DNA of 60,000 nt from Owenia fusiformis (taxonomy: Eukaryota > Annelida > Polychaeta > Sabellida > Oweniidae). Position numbers and translations under genes: made by a program. Shown one piece after another: positions 1-12,500 of the stretch. The stretch lies in contig CAIIXF020000002.1 in assembly GCA_903813345.2 (NCBI GenBank), positions 34,988,109-35,048,108 on the forward strand, written 5' to 3'. Every line of letters starts with the position of its first letter. The first letter of the stretch is position 1. The notes under the pieces are model-generated. The model was not told the origin of the DNA. It saw only the letters and a list, made by a program, of their open reading frames with translations, and did no database searches.

Positions 1-344
1 TTAAAATACATTTACTTAGGCATCAACACACTATAAGCATTTAAAATACATTTACTTAGGCATCAACACACTATAAGCATTTAAAATACATTTACTTAGG
101 CATCAACACACTATAAGCATTTACAGTACATTTACTTAGGCATCAACACACTATAAGCATTTAAAATACATTTACTTAGGCATCAACACACTATAAGCAT
201 TTACAGTACATTTACTTAGGCATCAACACACTATAAGCATTTACAGTACTTTTACTAAGGCATCAACACACCGTAAGCATTTACAGTACATTTACTTAGG
301 CATCAACACACTATAAGTATTTACAGTACATTTACTTAGGCATG
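1..344. repeat. 40-bp tandem satellite, about 8.6 copies
   Basis: An exact 40-bp period begins at base 1 and repeats at 41, 81, 121 and so on, ending in a partial copy near 344. Copies differ mainly at one dinucleotide (TTAAAATACA versus TTACAGTACA). The array is cut by the left edge, so its true length is unknown. It lies downstream of the last visible GEN1 exon and so is probably intronic. Confidence 0.95.
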
Positions 345-563
345 TTTCATGTGCTTTCAAAATGACTATCATAAACAAATTTCGTAACCAACCACTAAAA
401 CAACAATCTAAATCTAACAAATACTACATTTTCTTGTCTTGAATGTATTATTAATGTTAAATCAGACATTGTTGTTGTGGCAATACTATTTTTGATACGT
501 ACTAATTACATTTTCAAGATAAATACACAATAACATAGAAGTTGAGAAGTTTGATTGTAATAC

Positions 564-3500
564 CTTGTTTGCATTGAGTTGAGCACACAAAGCCTCTGCC
601 TCTCCTCGACTCCACACAAATTGTACACCAAGGCAGGCAAGTAAATCACAACACTTGAAATAGCAAAAAAGGTACATGAACATATTATTCACATTATCAG
701 ATTACAGAAAAATATTAATTCAGATATTGTTCAATTGAACTGTGAAAATGAACTCTAATTAAAACACTCATATTTGCCTCACCTATTCTATTTATAATCC
801 TATCATAATATTGTTTTCAAATATATTGTATAATGTGCCCCATAAGCCTAAAATAGCACTGGTGATCCACTCGATTACGCTGGTTACCAAAACGAACCGT
901 TTTGGTAACAAAATGTCGGAACGTTGAAGGCACGATTTTCCTTTTTTCCTTATTTCACGCGTTGTAGGCAGAATCCCCACGACGTTTTTTCTCACAACGT
1001 GCAGCAGTATCATATGTTTTAGAAAATGTACATGTTTGCGAAAAAATAGCTCAGAGGACAACAGAATCGTCGATTTACTTCCTCACTTAAGTTACATAAA
1101 CGGTTTTTCGAAAAACAGTTAAGATCTGCACTTTTAACCCAAACCGTTTATGTAACTTAAGTGAGGAAGTAAATCGACGATTCTGTTGTCTTCTGAACTA
1201 TTTGTTCGCAAATATGTACAATTTCTTAAACATATGATACTGATACACGTTTGTGTTAAATAATGTCGTGGGAATTCTGTCTACAACGTGTAAAATAAGG
1301 AAACGAGAAAATCGTACCTTCCGGATGTTCCGACATTTTGTTACCAAAACGGTTCGTTTTGGTAACCAGCGTAATCGAGTGGATCACCAGTGAATAGGCT
1401 GGGTATTCTATACGAGGCACTTAAATAAATAAATATACATACATACAGGGTGATCCAGAAGTAACGTCAAAGATGTTGTAAGGGGCAGGGAAAGTACCGC
1501 AACAGACTTTTGACAGTTGATATTTTTTTTGTGAGTAGTTTCTGGCTGTAAAAAATAAATGGATATGAAAGGCCAATCTATAATCTCCAAGAAAAGTTTA
1601 AAGAATAGCTTCCAGATCAATTGGATTATCTTATAATCCATGTTTAATCCACCCATCAACAAGCTTTTTCAGAATACATTTGTCATTTTCACCATCGTCC
1701 CTCATTTTTTTTACAATTTTTCATGCAAAATTACATTGTACTTGAACACATGTTTCATCATGTAAAATATATAAGGAACTCCATGAAGTTTGTTTTTGAG
1801 TTTTTTTGGAAAAAATGAACCTCTTAAAATGCATGTTTACATAAATAATTTAAAAGTGGTGTAAAAGATGGCAATGTTTTTCAATAATATCATACATAGT
1901 TGTGTGATTTACTCATGTGTGTTGAATTTTAATCCTGCATTCACTGACTGAGTTAGCCTGTTGAAAAGCCATAGAGATTAAGAATACAAACAGTAATACT
2001 ATGAATACCAGCTCATATAGAGCTTTTAGGGTCCTATGTTGAGGAATCAAGAGAAACCATTAGTGCAAGCAATTAAATGTAACCATCATCCGAACATCAC
2101 CCGAAAAGTACTTAAATGGTGAAAAACTGCAGGATGTTGATAGAAAATGTGGCTATGGGAGTGGGGCGACTCTCAACCAATGAGGCCATATACATATCAT
2201 AATTTCTCAAACACAGTTATGAGGGGGAGGGAGTATCTTACATTGACCTTTTGAGATGCTCCCTAAGTTTCCAGTGTTGTTTTGTTGGCCTTTTTTATAA
2301 GAGTTCATGTTTTCTTTAGTATTGAATTAATTAAAGAGGTTAGGGCGGCTGCTCGCCCCTCCCCTCCCATGGCCAGAAATTATTTCAATCATTTTTAGCC
2401 AAAACTTTCAAAAAACTCCCCTTGGCAAAAGTGCCCCCCCCTCCCCTCCCTAGTTAACCCTTAAACGTTTTTTTGTTTTTAACACCCTCTAAAGGTTTTT
2501 GGGGTCCGTTTGGACCCCTAGATATATTTTGCAATTTCTTTGCAACCAGAGAAGAATTTTTAATTCTGACTTCAGTTTTATATAGGTTAATCTATTACCT
2601 TTCAGAATATGTATGCATTATTTATCATGAATGCATGGAAATATGTGTAAACCTAATCGTAAGGGGTCAGGTGTTTTAGCATTTATATATAACACTGTAT
2701 TAATTGAATATGTTTCAGTGATAGTGATGTTCTTTGGCCTCAGGTAGCACAAAAAGTCATAATGCGATCTATATGTGGTTTGTTTTATCTGACAGGAATT
2801 GAATTAATTGAGGATTAGATGGAATTTCATGTTGATAGAATGATTGATATAATTATTGCAAAAACCATTTAAGGGTTAAACTGCTCCCCCTGGTTAAAGC
2901 TGGCTAGGGCCTGTAATGTTCGAGAAATGTGTTACACAAGCTGTGTAACTCACTTGTGGGAGAACTTGAATGAGTACTATTATGACCCTCGGGATTGTTG
3001 TTATCTCTCAGCTGATTTAACTTGGGACATTTGTAATGATGTTTTCCCTTACATTTTCATTCATCAATCAGGCAAATGAAGGCAAGTGATTGAACCAATA
3101 GGGGACCATAAGTTTACGCGTTTCATGTGGACGTTCATCAAAATAGTACAATCTTAAGCTCCCTAATAACTGAAATATTTGACTCAACAACTGACCCTAT
3201 AGAATCATTTTTGTGTATATTTGTTTTCTTTAAAATGTGGAAGAAAACTGGACATTTCGTTAAAAATATGTTATTTTAAACCCTAGGATGAAAAAAATAA
3301 TTTTCTTCATCCTAGTGTAAACCATAGAAATGATGATTGTGGTTAACAACAAGATAGTACACACCACACACTCAATGGAATTGATCGTGATTTTCAGAGA
3401 CTCTCAATGATTATATGACATTAAGGTAAGTGTGTATGTTGGAATATCTATGCAATCAACATTGGAGACACATGTTGTTTTTTCAGGAACGCATAACTCA

Positions 3501-6500
3501 TTCCATATATGATGTTCATCTTTTAGTTTTGCATGGAGGTCAGAGAGTGCACTAATATACCTTTGAAAGAGTACAGAGAATCATGGTTTTATAAAATGTT
3601 AAAAAATGAGAAAGTTCAGTTACTTACTTTTTAAAAATACAAAATAAGTAGGTCACTGATTTTTTTCAATTTTGCATATCTTAAAAAATGATGCTCAATG
3701 CTCTTTTCTATGTTCAGTAGTGCACTCTAAGTGCAAAACTGAAAGATGTACTGGGTATTGAATCAGGTATGTGTAATTCCTGAACAATAATGAGTCACTC
3801 CATTGAGGATTGCGTACGAATTAAAAACATACACACTTACCTTAAATGTGATAATTTAAAAGCATTGAAATCGAAGCTCCATATTTTTGTTTCCAAGCTA
3901 TTATTAATAAACAAATGATTTCATATCATAAGCGAATTAGTATTTCACGTGAGATATATGATGAAATATCTCACTTTGCTATACAATAAACATGACTTTT
4001 TTAACAAGTCATATGAAAAATATTTTAACAAATAGATCCATCGGTGTAGAACATAACATTGATAAATTATTTCACTGCAGGATTTTATTCATTTCTTTTT
4101 CATTTACTGTATAAAATCACATGAAAAGATAAAATAATTAAAGAAGTACACAAACTATTCAGTGAAGTATACAGATCAATATGCAGCTAACATCTCCTTT
4201 GTACTTCCAAATGATCATAAAAGTCATCTATGCATACGTGCTTCAATTCTGTATTTGAATAATCGATCTGGATATATATTCAAATAAGGAAGTTTGTTAT
4301 AACATTATCATATAGAAACATGTTCAATGTTTTTCCGAGTCTGCATCAAACTATTTGTTTTGCTAAAATTATTGCGTCAGGGTCAGGATAGCTAATTCAA
4401 TAAGACCCGCAATGCCCTTCAAGGCATTCTTGAAGTTTGGTCTGGCATTAACATGATGAAATGTCACCAACATACATAATTATTAACTACCTTATTGTAA
4501 CTCCAATTACTGATTACTATAGTAACTGCTATGAACCTTTTGGTGGTGACACATATACAAGATCTAAACTGAACAGTAGCAGAATTGTAACCAAAATCTT
4601 TCATACGTATTTACATGCAGTTTCTCATTCAGCCAGTGTCATTCTTTCAGATTCCCATCTTTCAAGTATCACTATTACTTACGCAGTTTAAAATCAACTA
4701 TTCTTTTTTTCACCCATACTTAATTCATCATATTCATTCACTCAAACTATCGGTCGATTCACTATCAGTAACAGGAATTAATCTGTTTGCTGTTGCAGCA
4801 TCCATGATTTTGGGAGCCTTGGTCTTGCGCAACAACACAGTGTGGTGTCTTGCAATTCCCAAGTACCAAAGCACAGATGCTACATGGGCACAGCAACCAA
4901 CAGTTCGTTGGCCAGTCTTGCACTGACAGTACCAGGCTTTAATTGGATTCTCACCATTCTCATATTGTATCCACAATTGGTACTTAGTAGCACCAATGAA
5001 CCTGGAGTGGATTTTAATGCGGATCAGGTCATCAGCATCAGAATGCACACTAAGCTCATATGCCCCATCCTCAGTGAAGTGTTGCTCAGTGTATGCGGGA
5101 GCCTGCTTTAATTGGTACACCCCGAATGTGATGCTTCTGAGATACTCTTCAGTGAGTCTGGGGAAGTCGAGCACTGCATCTGATGCATCAAGTTTGATCC
5201 AATCTTTCCTAGGGGGCATATCTTTCACTCGCTCATACAACACATTCACATCATCTCTCATTCTCAACATCATTGCCCTGGCTACATTCACATCCTCTGG
5301 CACACTGTTAACAATCGGACCTCTAAACGCATTCAAAGTTGCAGTGACCACTTTCACCAATTTCTCAAGCTCACCCACATAATCACGATTCAGAACTTCA
5401 TCCAACATCTTCCATTTTTTCATTCTCCCATGATAACTTTCAACCACCCATCTCATTTTGGTTACCATTCTACTACTGTTCGCATCTTTACAGCTCAACT
5501 GTTTTTCTGACTTCCTTATAAAAGCCGGCATACGACACTCGTAGCCCTTGAATTCTAATGTTTCTATTATATCTCTGAAGCCCCGGTCTAGAATGAATAA
5601 ATCCAGTGGCTCTAGCCAAGAGAATAGGGTAACTTTATCACCTGGGGCTTCAGTACACATATTCAATATAGACAAAGTGATACCAGAATCGTTATTCTTG
5701 CCATCAGCATAAAAAGGGCCTATTGTATCGAGAACATAACCATCTAGAAAACAAATACTCATGAATTTGAGCAATTGCCTCTTTTTTTGGCCACTAAACA
5801 TCTTTTTACATTGTTGATAATTTTGTACTCTTTGTGTATAGAAATAAGTACCATCCAAGACAAGGGCAATGAAAGGATGAGTCTGGGAATGAGTCTGGGT
5901 ATCGACTTAGAAAATATTGAAAATTGTAATGTCTGAAAAACCAACTCAATTACACATATTATTAAACTTCAATATCTTATCCTTCTTCTGAGATTACAAA
6001 AATATTAATTTGTATCATAATTGATGAAGAATATTGGCATCAAAGACAGTGCATATCACTTTGTCAGAATTGAAAAAAAATCAATGGCAAACATTAAATG
6101 AATTAATTATGCAAAAAGTTTGAAACTTATCTTCCAAAACATTGGTTACTTTCTTTGTATAGACATTGAATGGTATTTCTGGATAAGTGAATTGGTGTTT
6201 ATCTGGGTAATCAAGGGATTATAGTCACTCAAAGTTACTGAGCATCCAGTTTTGAGACTTCAATTGTGTTGGTGAAGTTACACATATTCCAGTCAAATTC
6301 ATGCTGAGCACAACATTCCGGTTTCAATTTTATAATCTCTATCCGTGACCCTGGTGATGAAGAGTCAGAATCAGTCAAAAAACCTAAACCGGAAAACTGT
6401 GCTCATTGTGAAAACTAAAAGTGAAGCAACTTTTTTTCTGATATTTCTCATATCAAATGGCAACCATCTTGTTTTTCCCCCTTCAAATTAAACTGGCGGG

Positions 6501-9500
6501 AAATTCAAAAATTTGAAAAAATTTTAATCCTTAAATATATTTTTCAAAAATATGATTTTCTCTTTAATTCTTCATGGGTCTTAAGTTATTTCTTCTTTGT
6601 ATGTCATACATGTTGCCATTGGAGTTTTTTCTATGATAATGACTATTTTTTTGTTTGTTAAGATACTTATTCTGACTCTCAGTAGGGGGTTAATTATGCA
6701 TCAAAACTTGTGAAAAAGTAAATATACTTATCAAATATAACTAGGTCAGTAATAAAAACCATATTTCACATTCATTTGACTGAGGGACCAAAAGGGCATA
6801 TACCCAGACACATCCTTTGCCCAAACAATTCAGATCCAAAATGAGTCATATGTGTATGTAATGCTTCATCTCTTGTTATATGGCCAAGGCCAAGATAAAC
6901 AGGTACAAAGTTGTCATATAGATCATGTAAAACAGCATGAAATGTATTTGAAATATTTTTGCGACCTGATTTTGGGTTCATGGAAAATGCTACTGCTATT
7001 TGAGAAAATGAATCATTTGTTTTAAGTTTCATCCAAAAGATAAGAATTGCATCCTCCTTTGTCCTGCATTTTGAATTTCTTAAGTTTTTCAAGTATGGAA
7101 TAAATTGTAATAGGGTTGTCTTGCTCAGACCGGTATATGTTAAACAATCGTTGTCATCAAAATTCGTAAATTGAAATCTCTTGACGTTTCCCAAAGAGTC
7201 TATGAATGTTTGCAGTACTTCTAGTCCTTCATCTTCTCTTATTTTCTTTATCCCCTTCTGATGAAAGTCATAATGGCTATTAACATGAACATCGTGTTTG
7301 ACGGCATCATTTATCAAATGTTCACTACATACATTTACCCCTGGTTTCAAAATTAGGCGATGCGAGTATGCCAAGTTTAGTTGCGCTCTCTGGGGCACTG
7401 GGATCCGTGTATGGCCAGTCCTTCTTGAACCCCCACATATGCCACACCTTCTACCCCCCATGTATGTTGGATCAATCTAGAAATAAAGACATGAGATAAT
7501 GTATTTGAAACTATTTTGAAAGTGGGGGTGCCAGGTAATGAAGTTAATAGTCTAAATAATTCATTAATTTTGTGAGCAGTATTGAAAGGAAAGCTCAGTA
7601 TTATATTTTAAATATCAGTTATTGGAATGTAAATATTACTCATTCCTCAGGTATTAAAACATCAGAATTCTACACCAGGTTTTTGAAAGCAATGATGCAA
7701 TTTAAGTTCAGATTTGCTTAAAATATGCCAGAAGTTAATCATTAAGTATTGTAAGTTCATTTTTCACATCCAGTATTGAAGGTTCACTACTAAAAACACA
7801 AGGTATTGAGCAGTCTGAATAAGTACTATTTGCATATACATTGAATGATACAAGAGGGTATAACTTGAATGTGGTGAGAGTGACAATGTAAACTAATTTA
7901 CAATGAGTAAAATTATACCAGTGAGAGTAGATAGTTTATAGTAGTATGGTAACAGGATGATACTTACTGATAAGATTAAGTAGTGATAAAGATTTGCATC
8001 TGTGGCTAAATGTTTTGATAATAATACATACTGGGGGGAGTATGCATCAATGCTACTTCATAAAAATGAAACGATAACTTCCAAATGATAAGTACAAGGT
8101 TATACATTGATAAACTAGCACTAGCTGCTATAGATTTTGATGATGATATATATACATGAGCATTTAAATTGACGTAAAATCATACTGGTTAGAAAAGTAA
8201 ATTCAAATAAGTACCGCTTTAAAAGCAGTAGAATAATGGGATGTTTGTTGGTGAGATTAAGTAGCAATAAAGATTTTCATTGATGGGGAAATGTTATGAT
8301 AATAATAACATACTGGGGAGAATATGGATTAAGAGCTTCATGCAGGTGAGAGAATAATTTCAGAATGATGCAAACTGGCGAGGGAATGTATTATTAAACT
8401 AGCACTAGCTGCTAGACTATTTGATGAAAATACAAACTAGTGAGGATTTGCATTGACGTCAAATCATACTAGCGGGAGGTAAAACAGGATGGTGGTGACA
8501 TTAAAAAGTAGCGGCAAATACTTGCATTGGTGGAAAAATGTTTTCATAATAGCAAATACTGTCACATTCTGAGAGTATGCATTTGAAATGATTTGTGCAA
8601 GTAAGAGAATAATTTTTCAAAATGATACATGCTGCCGGTGGTATGAAATGATAAACTACCAATAGCTGCTAACTTATTAGGATTTACATCGACATTAAAT
8701 CATATTGGTGAGATTAATTACTACAAAAGATTTGTATTGTTGGGGAAATATTTTGATGCTAATATACACTGGGAAGAATTCGGAAAAGCAAAAAATGGCA
8801 AGGGTATATGATATTGATAAACTAACACTAGCTGCTATAGATTAGATAATACATACTGGTGAGAATTTGCAAAGAAGTAAAATCATACTGGTGAGAAAAT
8901 TAATTGTAAAATAAGTACTACTTTAAAAGTAATACAGTTATGGGATGATACTTAGTGGTGATAATACGTAGCTGTAAAGATTTTCATTGTTGAGGAAAAT
9001 GTTATGAAAATAATACATACTGGGAAGAATATGGATTCGGAGAGCTTCGTGCAGGTGAGAGAATAATTTCAGAATGATGCAAACTAGCCAGGGTATGTAT
9101 TAATTAACTAGCACTAGGTACTAAAGAATTTGATGAAAATACAAACTAGTGAGGATTTGCATCGATGTAAAATCATACTGGTGAAAAAATTAATTTAAAA
9201 CAAGTACCTTCTTCTAGTTATCCTATGGCAAGTGAGGTTTCAGGTACATAACAGCGGGATATAGAATTGATATCTTGGAGGAAGGGTACATAATATAGAG
9301 ATTATTCTATATGAGGTTCAGGATATTGGGATTATCCCGAGGCCACAATAATATATCATATTGGAGATATCATATTGGCCAAGGGAAAATCCCAATATCC
9401 TGAACCGACTATAGGATGATCTGTTTTTCCCATACCAATCACATTGTTCAATTGGCCAAAGTTCAGAAACGTTGCAACCAACCGTGGAATTATTTAAAAT

Positions 9501-12500
9501 ATTCATGTCCAGTTTTTTATTCTTGTCCATAGCCGAATTTCCCTGTTCAAATCTTTTTTTGAATTAACGGGGCATACAGCGATTAACAGCGATTATGACG
9601 TAGCGGACAGATAGACTATATCTGCCCGCTGGTGATAATATAAGTTTTACAAACCGGCTTTATGTACCTGTAACAAGTGCAAGTATGGGATAAATATATT
9701 TATCCCATACTTGGACGTGTTACAGGTACATAAAGCCGGTTTGTAAAAACTTATATTTTCATCAGCGGGCAGATATAGCTTTACGTCCCGCTGCGAGCGG
9801 GCAGATATAGAATATCTGCCCGCTACGTCATAATCGCCGCTCGTATATTTGTTCATAATTTGTAACATTCGCGTAATGACTGTAAACGACAATGGAGAAA
9901 ACACAGACAATCGGGATCTGTTTGATGGTTTAAAAAAGGGAAGGAGCATCCACTTAAAAAATTCGAGAAAATAGATGTGGGAATATTTGAGAGAACAGAA
10001 AAATCCACCCACGGCCAAGAAAACAAAACTGGACATGAATATTCTAAAATATTTCCACGATTGAACAATGTGAACCAGATGACCAAGATTGGTATGGGAT
10101 AAACATATTATCCTATAGTCGGTTCAGGATATTGGGATTATCCCTTGGTCAATATAATATATTTTCCCTCGGGACCTGCGGCCCTCGGGCAAATATATTA
10201 TATTGGCCTCGGGATAATCCCAATATCCTGAACCTCATATAGGATAATCTCTATATATCCTGCTGTGTATATCCCGCTCCAATATTCCCATGCCATGCTT
10301 ATGCTTTTAGGCAGTATAGCAACAGTCAATTTGTTAGAATATCTTGTTATTGCGAAACTCTCAAAATAGATGCAGCAGATTTGGTCTTGAAAATAATGAG
10401 AATGAGAACTTTCAAGAAAACATTCTTTGATATGGTTGTCCTGAAACTGTCACTTGTGAAACCTCACTTGTCAAAGGTTAAATTATCTACTAAAAATTGA
10501 CAAACTGAAGCTTAAATTCCAATTCTAAGCACATACATCATTATTGTTCTGGGCTAAAGACTCTTCTAATGTGTTTGTCTTAAAAATAAGATAACTGTAT
10601 ATTTGCAAAAATAGACTACCCTCTTTTTGAGAAGAATATTAAATCAATAGCATGCACTCAATTTAAACATTTACTCCACAGCCATTGTGCATCAGAATTT
10701 TTCTGGATTACTGCTTTTACTTCTCTGTATCTTGTATAAATGTATCTTGACAGTACATTCTCACCAGTGTGTATCATTATACTTTTTACAAATCATACTT
10801 AGCAAACAATACTTACAACAATAAATACATTGGTAGCGTCATCTTCTTCACCCTCATCTGATGCATTGGTATCATCATCTTCTTCACCCTCATCCGATAT
10901 ATCAGCACCATGATCTTCTTCACCCTCATCTGATCCATTGGTAGCATCAGTTTCTTCACCCTCATCCGATCCATTGCTAGCATCATCTTCTTCACCCTCA
11001 TCCGATCCATTGGTAGCATCATCTTCTTCACCCCCATCCGATCCATTGGTAGCATCATCTTCTTCACCCTCATCCGATCCCTTGCAAGCATCATCTTCTT
11101 CACCCTCATCCGATCCATTGGTAGCATCATCTTCTTCACCCCCATCCGATCCATTGGTAGCATCATCTTCTTCACCCTCATCCGATCCCTTGCAAGCATC
11201 ATCTTCTTCACCCTCATTCGATCCATTGGTAGCATCATCTTCTTCACTCTCATTCGATACATTAGTAGCATCATCTGTCTGAGCCTATGGGAAGAAAGAG
11301 AAGTGATGATTGTAACCATCTTATGTTCACCACTTTCAGTTTGTCCATAAATAATTTTAAATAAAAAATATTAAGGTATAAAAATTCAAAAATGAAAAAA
11401 TACAGTTACATACACTCTTGAAAACATTTCAGTAATCACAATGTATAATTAATCATTTGTTAGTTTGAATTATAGGGCTTATAGACAATTAACTTATTTC
11501 TATCATGACAATTAGATTTAGAATTATATCTATGGCAGTAACAAACAAACATTACTCACTTTGGTTCTCATTTGGGTCTTCTCCTTCCAAAATATCATGT
11601 AACAAGCTTTACAAATATAGGAAACCTCACTAAAGGATATTCCTTTCTTTTTGAATGCATTAGCTAACCAGTCAATCAAAATGATTTTCCTTCTTTCATT
11701 TCTGGATTTATTCCCAAGATTTATGTTACAGACGAGACAAGGTATCTTTGACGAAGGCATGGTGTAAACACTAGTACTAGATACATGTATACCTGGGTTT
11801 CACTAATGTATACCTTATGCATTGTCAGTGATAAACCAGATACAGAAATCCTGTTCAAAGTTAATATTATATGAGGACAGGTAAGAATTTATCATATGAA
11901 GAAGTATTCAGGATTTCTTAGGTGATCGCATTTTGCAACACATATACAGGTTTAACTGTACTCCAACTGCATAATACAGTCGACTTGACATATTCAGAAT
12001 TGTTTGAGAACTGCTGGGGGTATGCTCCATTGATCAAACAGGGTATTATCCAAAGTCAAACCATCCATTCATTAAAAAGTTTTGAACTAACTTTATGCTA
12101 CACTAATGACATCTTATCTGAATGTGCTGTACTAAGAGCATGCCAATGGCATTCCCCATTGGATCCCCAAATATTGGATTATAGTAATCCTTATGGAAGG
12201 AGTTTCTTATATATTTCAAGTGATGAAACATGTGTTCAAGTATAATATAATTTTACATAAAAAATTGTTAAAAAATTGATGGACGATGGTGAAAATGACA
12301 AGTGCATTTTGGAAAAAAGGTTGTTGATGGGTGGATTAAACACGGATTATGAGATAATCCAATTGATTTTGAAACCATTCTTTGAACTTTTCTTGGAGAT
12401 TATAGATTGGCCTTCCATATGCATTTATTTTTTACATCCAGAAACTACTCACAAAAAAATTATCAACTGTCAAAAGTCTGTTGCGGTACTTTCCCTGAAC

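Noticed and set aside
1-344. CRISPR-like array from the 40-bp regular repeats
   Set aside because: There are no unique spacers; units are contiguous and the genome is eukaryotic.
9647-10086. Minus-strand frames of 77 and 129 codons
   Set aside because: They cross the arms of the compound palindrome and have no conserved motif or splice context.
10938-11282. Plus-strand frame of DPLVASSSSPSS repeats
   Set aside because: Antisense reading of the acidic coding repeat; the minus-strand acidic frame joins neighbouring exons in phase and this one does not.
10813-11319. Minus-strand MRVKKMML repeat frame
   Set aside because: Another frame of the same 36-bp repeat; it starts and ends without matching the splice sites at 11284 and 10817.
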